Positions 29,601 to 41,600 of a stretch of 64,000 bases of DNA are shown here, piece by piece (the stretch's first letter is position 1; each line of letters opens with the position of its first letter). The notes under the pieces are model-generated. The model searched no databases. It saw nothing but the letters and a program-made list of their open reading frames with translations, and had not been told where the DNA came from. Source of the DNA: Rhabdornis inornatus. Taxonomy: Eukaryota; Chordata; Aves; Passeriformes; Rhabdornithidae. The stretch covers positions 806,001-870,000 of the forward strand of contig VWZS01004380.1 of assembly GCA_013397075.1 (NCBI GenBank), read 5' to 3'. The translations under genes and the position numbers were made by a program.

Positions 29601-32600
29601 AAATGAGAAGGTTAAAGCCAACTCAACTGCTTTAAAGTATTTGGGCAGTTAAACAGGGAGGTAAGCTAGGGAGGAACTGCCAGTGGAGGACTAAGGAGTA
29701 GTACCAGATAAAGTGTGTGTTATTTTCTTTGGTCAGCTGACTTCATAATCCAGAAGATGTAGAACTGTGTTTTTGAAGCAGTAGATTTAGTCTTCTTGTT
29801 AAAAAGCAAGTCTAAAATTGGAACATGCAACACGGACTGGAGCAAGCCAGCAGCACATGGAGAAGCTCTGTGAAGCAGGAGCATTCACTGAACAGCATCC
29901 AGGGAAAAGCCTCTGTGAAACCACAGTCAGCTGCTGCTGGAGAAGTACCAGCAAAGGGATCTACCTCGACATGGGTATTAGGAAAAATTTCTTCACTGAA
30001 ACAATTCTCAGGCATTGAAACAGGTGACCCAGGGAAGTCACCATCCCTGGAGGTATTTAAGACATGTAGATGTGGCCCTTGGGGCCATGGTTTAGTGCTG
30101 GACTTGGAGGTGCTGAGTTGAGCTTGGAGATCTTTTCCAACCTAAACAATTTTATGATTCTTTATTTCCAGTATTTGCAGTATGTTTTCATAGTGTGGGA
30201 TACTGTCTTGTGAATGCCTTTCCACTGAACAATAAATGTATATTTTGATAAATATAACATAATGCTGACACATAAACTTTTAGTTATCATATAAGATGTT
30301 AACGGAAAAAAAATAAATTTTACTTTCTATTTTAGGGTTAAAGTGTTTTATCTGCACTGTGCAGTCATTTTAACCTTTCAGTAATGTTTCACTGTGGTGA
30401 TGGGAAACTTTTATCCCCCCCCCAGTTATTGCTGTTGACATCTTTGACAAGTCTAATTTCACGGGAGCTAGAATACCACGATTTCATGAGATTAAAGAAG
30501 ATTATCCAAAAGATCTGGAGTCATCTGTTGTCTTCCCTGATACTTTATTCAGACCTTCAGAAAGGAAAGGTAAAACCCTTCTGCTGCTGTTTGGTGAGCA
30601 ATTCTGGCCAGCTCCCAGAGAGTGTGATTGATCCTCAGGGAGCAGAGTGGTACTAGGGTGAGAGCAGGGTGACTGTCTGCACAAGTGAACATGATTTCAG
30701 ATGGAGCAGCTGTGCATGCTTCTGAGGCATTTTGCCTGCCGGCAGTGATGGAGGCATGGGGGGCTGTGGGACTGGCTGTACCTGTCTGTCAGGTCTCGCT
30801 TGCAGCCCCTCAAAGCCGTGTCAAAGCAGGAGAAATGCTCTGCCTCTGTTCCCACCAGGATAGGATGGGATTGCTGCCCAGCGCCTGCAGTCCCACAGCT
30901 GCCTTCTCAAGTCCCTGCAGAGATGGAGGGAGTGGTGTGAGAGACAGAGAGTCCAAATCTGGGAGCAGAGAGAGGTGTTATCAGAACTAGGCAGCAATGA
31001 AAAAGTCTTGAGCTGGGTGATAAGGGAGAATACATGGGGCAGTGCCTGCTTCCCAGTGTGTCTGAAGTACCCCAAGATTTCTGCAAAGCGCCACAAGGAT
31101 TTTTGGGCAAAGGGAGAGAGGGTAATTCGAAGTTCAGTACATGTACCATGGCTGAATGTCTTCTGAATGGGAAAATAGTAACTCTTCTGAAAATAATAAA
31201 TAATAAGCTAATACAGCTTTATGACTTTTTGCTTAGAAACAGAGTATCTGCTTCTATGATTTCTATCTTTTCTGTAAGAAAAAAGGGAACAGGAATTTTA
31301 AGAGAATCTTCCAAAATTGAAAGCTCATTAAATGACAGAATTAGCAGGCAGAAATCTTATGTGAGTAGTTTGTATATTCATTAATACTAGTTTTGCCATA
31401 TATAAAGGTACATGCAATATAACAGCATGCATAATGTTTTAATGTTCTCCTTAAGTTATGCATGGAGTACTTACATACTTATGGACCTTTTAGCTTAGAA
31501 ATTGCTTATTTTATAGCTAGACTAAATGGCTTTTCACTGTTCAATGATTATTTGATTATCAGCTATATAACTATGAATTGTGCTGAAATTTCATTTAAAA
31601 TATTGAATATAACATTAGGAGCATGCTGAGTGCTCTAAGCCTGGAGTTGTAACAACTCTAATATTATTGTATCTTGGCAAAGCAAAACTATTAGTTTAAA
31701 TGATATCTCTGAAGATGTGTGCAAAGCATTTAATGTTTGTGTTCATTCCATAGCAGTGCCTACAATGAAACCTTCAAATCAGAAAATACCCTCTAAATTG
31801 AACAGCAATGTGTTCAGCCCTGAGAGTGCTTTTGCAAAGAGAAAGAAGCGACACCCAGACATTGAGACACATCATACTGTTGCCATGGTCATTATATACC
31901 GATCCCTGGGACACCTTCTGCCTGAAAACTATGATCCTGACAGAAGGAGCTTGAGGTGAACTTCAGACCTGTTTGTGAATTGTTCAGATCCCTTCTTCTA
32001 CTCTCTGAATGCATGGGGGTGACACGGCTGCTTTTATACCAGCCAAATATCATCAGTGCTGCTGTTCTCACCACAGCACTGTCTCATATCTTCCTATGGC
32101 ACACTGTGGGAGAATAACTATGCCAGAAATGCCAGCAGATTTTGGAAATACATCTGTGTGGAAGGCTGATGGTATGCCTGCCTCACTTTCTGAGCATAAG
32201 CAACTGGAAGTCTCCTATTTGCAGAATATAGCTTTGCATTTTGGTGTGTAGATCACTGTGCCATTTTTCTCCTTGTGCAGATTGCCAAATCGCCCTATTA
32301 TCAACACACCTGTAGTGAGCGCAGCCATTCACAGTGATGGGGAATTTCCTCCCAACCTGGTGGAAAAGCCCATCATAGTGGAGTATGCCATGCTGGAAAC
32401 AGAGGAGAGAACGAAGCCTGTCTGTGTCTTCTGGAATCACTCCATCACGTATGTCTCCTGCTTGCTTTAGGGCTTTGAGTGACAACCATCTGAGTAGCAG
32501 AAAAGGCCTGCCCAGGAAGATAATTTTGGAGGAAACCCTCTCTTGGACTGTCTTTTCAACTGACAGTTGATTTTTGGTGGAATAGAGCCATGTAGTCATT

Positions 32601-35600
32601 TCCCACCAATGTGAGAGAAATGAAAATAATTATCATAACACCTCAAACAAAAGATTAGCCATGCGGTTTCTAAGAAACACAGTGCTGTCATGTCTTTCTG
32701 CAGGTTTTTCACCCAGAAATAATAAATCTCACAATTTCCTTGTATTTGCCCATGCTGTTTGCCCACAGATATATGTCTGGACAGGCATGGTCCGACTCCA
32801 ATGTCTGAATTCATGGCTTGTCTGCGTTCTTATGTCAGGATTTTCAGGAGATGATTCAGCTCTTCCAGGGGCTTCCTGTTACACTCCAGTGACTATGGAC
32901 AGAGTAGATAGCAAGCAGGCAAGTGCCTCAGCCAGGGCCAGTGCAAAAAATTACAAAAACAAATTTTCATTTTGGTAGAAATGAGGACTAAGGTTTTGCA
33001 GATTAAATTAGGAGTAAAGATTATGAATTTCTGAATCACAAATTTTTGAATCAAAATTCAATGCAAAGGCAGTTGCACTGATAAGAAACTTAACTTTCAT
33101 TTCATCAACTATTGTGGATTTGCTTTCATTTGTTTTAGTGAAAAATGGAGGGAGAGGAAATACCTTCTTTGGGACATTAGACCTTTTCAGTTTGTGAAAA
33201 GCAATTGTGCTATAGAAGCAGAATATAAGGAGAGAGTATTTGACTCTCTAGGAGGGAAGTGTTATGAAAAAGATAAGATATTCTAAAAATGGTTCGTTTA
33301 GGTATTTTGTGTTCAGTAAAGTTCAAGATAAAGACATCTTTTCCTTGAAAATGAGAAAAATTATATGAGCTGGAAATGTATGTGCTGATTTTCATTGGTT
33401 TTATGGCATTGTGGAAATAGCACAGTCCTGTTGGAGATATTTCAAGAGTGTTGATAAAACAAAAGAAAATGTTTTGAGAGGTAACCACATACATATTATG
33501 CTTTCACAATATTGTAACTATTACATATACATTGCAATTTCCAGCTACAAACCCAAGTACACACTGAGAGGATGACATGGTCTGCCCAGGGGAAAGGGCT
33601 GTTACTTGTTTCCTAACAACCCAAAAACTCTAATAAACCTATGGGAAAATCCATTAAAAGGCAATATCCTGTGCTGGAAATAAAACAGCAAACTAACCTA
33701 GGGAATGTGTGCCTCCTAGTTAAAGGCTTCAGGAGATTATGTCATTTAAAGGATCGAAGATGCAACAGAAATCTCTTATGTTCGCAGTAATAAACTCTTC
33801 CATTTGCCCACATGTGAAGTAGTGTTTTTGCTTTTATGCACTCTGTCAATCTACTGATTGTGAGGGAATGGCAAGTCCTTTTTCATAAATTTTTAAACAT
33901 TGTATGAGCTTGAATAACTCATTAGCTCTAAAGTGATTCATCTGTTAGCTATTCGCTGGCAACTTCAGTGGCATTGTTGTCTGTGTTACGTCTTCCTACA
34001 GCCACAGTTGAAAAGCAGCTCTTACATGGCACGTAATGAAAGAGCTTTTAAAAAGAAAGTGAGTACTTTTTGAGAGAAAGTGATATTAAAATTTAACAAG
34101 TATTTTATTGTTAAATGAAGAAGAGGTCTTGTCATATGTAATTGAAAAATCTTTCATTTACTGCAAGACTATTTTTATTACTCATTAACTTCAGAATAAA
34201 ATAATTAATATTGATACAAAATAATTTCTGAAGTCACTGGAGTTAACCATAACTGCACAGGGAAGAATTTTAAGGCAGCAGTTCCTCCCCGTTGTTAATG
34301 TAAGAGATCTCTTGATATGAAATATTATTTATTAGAGAACATTTTAACCTTTTGTTGTGTACTTTTCATAGGAACTCTATAATGATATCATATTGTTGCT
34401 GAAACATATTTCACATTACTCAAAAACGTGTCTCTCTGTGGTTCTGGTATTATTTACCTTGGTTACAGACATTTTGTTCAGTGTAATCTTTCCCATATTT
34501 GTTGTGTGGTCACTGACCCAAAAGCAAATTTTAAATTTTTTTTTTTTAAACTCAAAACAGTCTGTTATAAACCCACAAAATCTGGGCATCAAAGCCAGCT
34601 GTCTTATCAGAAACTACTTCAACTGAAGGCCTTTTAATTTGCTGATAGTCTTTCAGGCGGATGACAGCTATAAATAATTCTGTCCTGGTGCTTGCAGTCC
34701 TCTCTGGTTGTGCAGCACAAGCTGCCACAGAGGGCAGTGGAAGCTAGGGGGGGATCAGAGGATGGCACTCAGAAATGCCTTTTTTCCCCACAGGATTGGC
34801 AGGACAGGTGCCTGGTCCTCCAGAGGGTGTGAGCTGTTTTCCAGAAACCAGAGCCATATTGCTTGCCAGTGCAACCATATAACCAGCTTTGCTGTCCTGA
34901 TGGACATTTCTAAACGAGAGGTAGGTCATGTCAGACTCATGATTTTTGGAGACTTTGGTTTTTAAGGGCTTTGACTCAGAGCTGGAGCTCTGTGTGTGAC
35001 TCAGGGCATTGTCAGCAGATCAATCCCAGTGTCAGGAGTGTATTGCCTGTCCCTGACAGCAACCTCCACTGGGTTTGCTGAAAGGAGCTTGTTACCTGGT
35101 TGGTGCATCCTCTGGGTGCTTCCCATATGCACTCAACATGTTTTGCATCTAAAGAGGTGGCGTCACCCACTCCTGTTGGTCCCCAAGTAAATCCGTGTGT
35201 TGGCTCAGTAGTAATGAAAACATTGGCATTCTGAGTAGTAGATTTGATTGGAGGAAAAGCAAATGAAAACCCCAAGAGATCCTGTCAAAATGTCTTTCTG
35301 CAGAATGGGGAGGTGCTTCCTCTGAAGATCGTCACTTACACCACTGTGTCCATCTCATTGGCGGCTTTGCTGATCACCTTCATTTTGCTGGTCCTGATCC
35401 GCACTCTACGTTCCAACTTGCACAGTATCCACAAGAACCTGGTGGCTGCCCTGTTCTTTTCTGAGCTTGTCTTTCTTATTGGAATCAACCAGACTGAGAA
35501 CCCGGTAAGACTTACTCTGTGTTCATTGCTAGAGTTTTTCTCAGGCTTTAAATCAGTGGGTTCATATTGCAGCTTTTACCTTCTCCCATCTGTTTCACTT

Positions 35601-38600
35601 TCTCCTCTTTTTGGCTTCTTTTTGGCTTCAACACTTACTTGAAAAACATCGTATTTTTAGTATATTCGTGAGTGGTTCATATCATTAATAGCAATGGCAG
35701 GCAATAGGACTATATCTTATTTTCAGAGAATATATGACAGCAGCCCTGTTGAAGGTTTATCCCAGGAACTGAACCTTGCATACTGATTTCTTCCTTCCTT
35801 TCCATCAGTGTGTTTTCTATCTTGCTTTGTCTATTAAGTAGGAGGGTCTCCAGTTTCTCCTGCAGCAGGCACCTCCCAAGCCCAAATGGCTCCTGGTGTT
35901 GACTCACAGGTTGTCAGTGATGTGGTGGTGGTCAGGTGCTAATATGCACATTGTACACATACTGGCCATTCTGGGGAAGCCTCTTGCCAGCCATGAGACA
36001 GCTTGCTACTTCCAAGATTCAGTAGGAGACCTGTCAGTTTGCTTTGTGCATTCCAGACACAGAGATTATTGGCTTCAGCCCATCATACCTTTTGATAAAG
36101 CTTAGTGCAAGGATCTCCAGCATTGGGCATGTCAAGAAATATTGTGTATGTCAAGAAATGCAAGTTATGAATAGGCTGACTATGAGATAGATATAAGCCA
36201 CACACGAAGTGTGTGTGTTCTGTACTTCAGACCTCACTACTCCCTTAACCATGTGGCATTATGTGTAGTCTTGCTGCTGCTTCTTAGTAGCACCCATCCC
36301 AAAAGCCATGACTGCCATTCAGACAGGTAAGAGACAGACAGGGGCTCCAGCACTGCCAGGCTGCACAGGCACCTGTGCCAAACAGGCTGGACACAGATGG
36401 GGGATGACATGCAATAATTAATGTCCTTAATAGACAGGAAAGACATTCACAATATTACTTTAGGGATTATCTGAACACTGTGAAGAAAATTTATCTTTTA
36501 GAAATCCATTACTGTACATGTTTCAATCTAATTTTTGAGAGGGAAGTACAGTGTTGAGATCAAAACAAAACAACAACAACAATCATGGTGATTTCACATT
36601 GTCCAAGCAGCAGAAACAGGAGAATATGTCTCCATTCAATGAATATCATCACCATCATGGTAGTGACACTGTGGTGCCTAAACACACAGCCTCATTTGCT
36701 GCATAACTTAATCCTACACTGTCACTCTGGCTTTTAATATCCACTCAAGCTATAACATGCATTTTAAAAAGTATCTGACCTTGACTAATTTCAGCTTCCA
36801 GTAACTGAGTGCTGACAAGAACTTCACCTAGTAAATTTGAGAGACCTCTCTTATAAAAATTGTCTTGCCAAGAAACCTCTGTTTAATAGTATTTCTTTTG
36901 GAAAACTGTATAAAACTAAGCTGCTGAAATTATTCAATTCCTAAGATTCAGGTTAGTCTGTTGGGTTTTCTTCTGGGCTTCTTTTCCCACTTTACCTTTT
37001 GAAAAATTGTGAATGCCTAACTGGATAGAGCTTTCCAGCTGGTTGCATCACTTCCAATCCCATATACCAATATTCCCCTTTACCAGCAACTCAGGTCCTT
37101 TATCTGCTGCAATGGTGAGATCTTCTGCAGTGACCTGCCCTCTGGGATATGGTCTCATGTCATGTGTGAACTTGTGTTGTCTTTGTTTCATTATATAAAT
37201 GTTTGCATAGTAAAATAACTTTGCTGAAAGGAGCTCACCTTGCCAATTGATACACAGCATCCTGTGTAACTTGACCTTTCCCATGCCTTGCTGAGCACAC
37301 CACTCATTTTTCACTGCATTTCACCACCGAGGGGTTTATACTCTTTCAGTTCTCCAACATATCTACTGAAGACTTGGGGGCCAAGTCCAGATCCTTACAG
37401 AATTTTACCAAAAATGGTGCAGTAAATGATGGCTCCTTATTTCCAGATTCCTTTCATACTATCATGAAGCACCCAGCAGAGGTTTATAAAAGTAGTAAAA
37501 CAGTTCATTACATCAATACCACAAATCCTAATGGTTGTACTTGGTGAGATTGTTCTCTTTTACTCCTTCTCATTTTCATGCTTTGGGGCTCATGGTGGGC
37601 TCATGTCCTGTAGTGTTACCAGGACTCAATGAAACACCCCAAACCTTTAAACCATTTACAAAGATCTTTAATTTACAGAATGTATTTCATATGGCAGAAA
37701 GCTGCTCCTTACAGCCTACCCAGTCAATTTGAGAAGGTAGGAGGGCTGTAAGCCATGTCTGCTTGAGACAATTATTCATCTGTCTGTATGGAATGAGAGT
37801 TGTCTAACGAGTCATGCACTGATGAACATAAAGAGGTAAAGAATGCTGGAGCACAAATAATGCTGTGCTGCTTGGCACCCAGCCTGGCTTTTATGGGTTT
37901 CTGTAAATTAACAGTCACATTTCTGGGTGAGGTCTTAATCTTTCCCTGGACTATTGATAGAAAGTGATTTATTTTCTTTCTTTTTCCTTACCTGAAAAAG
38001 GTAATGTTCAGGGCAGCACTCTACTCATAAGCATGTGAGAATAGGAACAAGAAAAGCACTCCTTACATAGAGGGAAGAAAGATGGTTTATTTAGTGAGCC
38101 ACATTTTCAATAACACTTGATGTTATAATAACGCTGATGTGGTAAGTGAATCCAGAAGGTTGGCAGTCTTTGTGTGATTCTTTTGCTCAGCAAAGAGGTT
38201 AAATGTACATTAAACAGGGAAATGTACATTTCTGAGCATTACACCATGAAAAACCACTAAAAAGTCATGCCAAAGTCTGAAAGCAGGGTCAGTGCTGCAC
38301 AGGAACAAAAGGTTACAAAACACAATGTAAAACATTTTTGAACAAAAACTGAATGGTTGCACAAAGTTCTCTTAATTCAAGCTTATCAACAGATCCTTGG
38401 CAAAATCCTTTGGCTTCTGAAAGGAGAAGCTTAATGCAAGATTACAATTCAGGTGTTGATGCTTGTGGTCATTCTTGTTTTCACTCATCATACTGTTAAG
38501 TTGGGAGAGAAAATTGGTCAGCAGATACTACAGAAAAGCAAGTATCTGAAGGTCATAGTTTTCAAGGTGGCTATTTGATCACAAAGATGACTTCAGCCAC

Positions 38601-41600
38601 CAGTTTGCCCATTGTAGCTGTTACTTTTAGTCACGCTGTGGACCTGGTCTCTGGTTGCAGCATGTCCTTTATTTTTGCTGCCCTCAGCCTGACAGAGCTT
38701 AGTGGTCTGCTTTACTTTAAAAAGGCAAAGTCTTTCATGAGCAGCTCTTAAACTCTGAAAAACTTCATTAAAGGCAGTATATTTGTTCTACCAAAATCCT
38801 TTTATTACACTTGCCATTAGCTACACGGGGGGAACCAGTGACTCACCAGGTTGTGATTCAGAAGAGCAACTCTAATTTCCCTGCCCTTTCCCTTCTGCAG
38901 TTTGTGTGCACTGTAATTGCCATCCTCCTGCATTATTTCTACATGAGCACCTTTGCATGGATGTTTGTGGAGCAGCTCCACATCTACCGGATGCTGACTG
39001 AAGTGAGGAACATCAACTTCGGGCACATGCGGTTCTACTACGTTGTCGGCTGGGGCATTCCTGCCATTATAACAGGTACCCTCAACCACCCCAAAAAAGC
39101 TTAGTTCCCCTGCCATCTTCACTGGCCAGGTTCAGGGAAGTTACCCCATCCCAGACAGCTATGGGTGTTTTCCTGAACCAGGGCAGCACCAAGACACATG
39201 TAGCAGAATTTCGCCTGAATTTGGCAGATCTGTGTACCAAATGTCTGTTGCCCCAGCTGAAGTGATAATGATGGTTATCCAGTAACAGAAACATAAGTGC
39301 ACAGATTAAATCAGGACTTGATAATATTGCTTGGGAATAATGGTATTTTTATTTTAACAACTTTGCCAATAGCTTTCAGAAAAATTTTCTTCCCTGTGTT
39401 GATACCTCCAGATATGGACACACGGTCTCTCAGAGGTAACAGCAGTGGCTTCAGAAGCAATGCTGCCTGCCCACAGGACATTACTGCCCTTCACTGGACA
39501 TTCCCACTACCTACTGTCAACCAGCAGTAAATACTTTCTGAAGGGAATTTCAGTGGCTCTGTTTTATTTGGCATAAAACTAAGCTGGGAATACTCAAGCT
39601 GCCTTTTACTTAATTTCAGATACAAAGGCTGTAACTTCCAGTTGAGGAGAAGTAATGAAAAACTGAAGGCAGTAATCCTTTAAACCTATCCAGAGAGATC
39701 TGCAGGAGCACATCCATCTCCGCCCTCACCATGCCTATTTTTGCCGTAGATATTTCCAGTGTTACCCTGGGTGTTACACGGTGCTGTGTTAATTCAGGCA
39801 GACAGCTCCTCAGGAATTGTGCTTCACAGAACAGTTGGAGTGGGCTTTTTGGGTTCAACTGTTTCAGCATGTATCTGTTGCCATATGGGAAATCAGATCA
39901 TAGGCAGTTAACTTTTTTCCAATTAGTTTTATTTCTACGGATAATATCATACTGTCAGCAATGGCAGAGGTTTAGATGTCTCTGAGATGAAACAAATAGC
40001 TATCACTCATGTACACTTGTAAAAATATTATGGAACAAGTTAGATTTAAAAATATGTACTTGTTCTTTTCTTCTGTGTGTTTTAAGAAAGTGTAATACCA
40101 AATCACAGTGTAGGCTGGTACAGGTTAATTCTCTCTTTAGGGAGCTGGTAAGTTTTTCCATATCATTTTGTGCCTAAATTATTTCTATTTCTATCAGTTT
40201 ATAGTAAAAAAGCACACCCCAGAAGGCTCTGCCTTTTAGACATACCTCAGACCTTTAAAATAAAAATTGTTCTTGAACTTCTGAAGCATTTCAGACCTAT
40301 GTCACTTTTATCAGTGGATACAGGAGCACTGCAGTATTTTCAGGAACACCGAATGCAATCAGATATTTGGCAGCATCATTTCTAACAGAAAAGACATATC
40401 ATTAAATAACAAAAAATAATTAAATTTCAGAACTCATCATCTTTAGAATAATTTTGTTGGAAGGAGTTTCTGCTTCAGGTTTACTTTCTCTCCTGAAATC
40501 TAAATTAATTCAGACCTTCTCAGCAGCAGTATTATGCCCAAGCATACAATTTTTACATTTTGCTACTTAGATATTTCTCTCTGTGATATGGAACTATTTT
40601 GCGCTTTTAAAACTTTCCAGGTTGTGTCCTGCAATTTAATCTCTGAATCTACTGAATTTGCAGTTCTGTTTAAATGAAAAGTCAGATCCCTATTACTGAG
40701 AAAGTCAGGAGATTTTGTGAAATGAAGGATGAAGAAAACAAAGCCTTTAGTTTGCCCGCCTAGGCTTATAAATCATCTGAAGAGAAAATTGTTTCATCAT
40801 AAATAGCACAGTGTAGGATTTCTTGATTCTATATAATTTGTTACTGTACATATTTTAATTAAGCTTCTTTATAAATTTTTATTTCTAAACAGTAAAAGGG
40901 TTCCAACTTAATAACGTGAATCCTAAACATTATTTAAATCGCTTTATGAGACAAGGATAGTTTATTTTTCTTATTAGTGGTATAGTCCAGATATGGGAAG
41001 AAATTTTAGTCTTCCCATATCTGGACTATACCACCATACAGAGGACTCTTTTCTATTTTAAAGATAAATACCAGTCATCTTCATCATAGCTATCCTGAGA
41101 GGGGGAAAAAACCAAAACTACAGTAGCAGTGGCTTTTTGTATATTATTTTTTCTACTTTCTATGCTCAAACTGGTATTCATTTCAAGCTGGGACATAGTG
41201 GTCCTAAGGCATCTATGACGGGACCAAGCTGCTTGAAGAAGGGAACCTTGGCCTTCAGAGAGGGATAAAACTTAGTAAAATGCTTACAGAGTAAGCATTT
41301 TAGTAAAATGCTTACAGAGCATTACTCCAAGGGGGAAGAACCACATTTAATCACAGCATAGAAATGCAAATTGCCATGAATAAGAAAAGAATAGAAGCTG
41401 GAAGAAGGCTTACAGCCATCAAAAAAGTCTGGATCTGGAATAGTCCTCCTTTGGGAGTGATAGTGGAACATTTTAAATTTGCTTTAAGCCTGCTCATTTT
41501 AAAGTGTAGTTTGATCCATCTTGAAGAGGGATTTTATGACTTCCTTGCCACAGGAGCAAAGGCTGGATTTGGCACTCAGCAAGACCCCCCCAGTTCTGCC

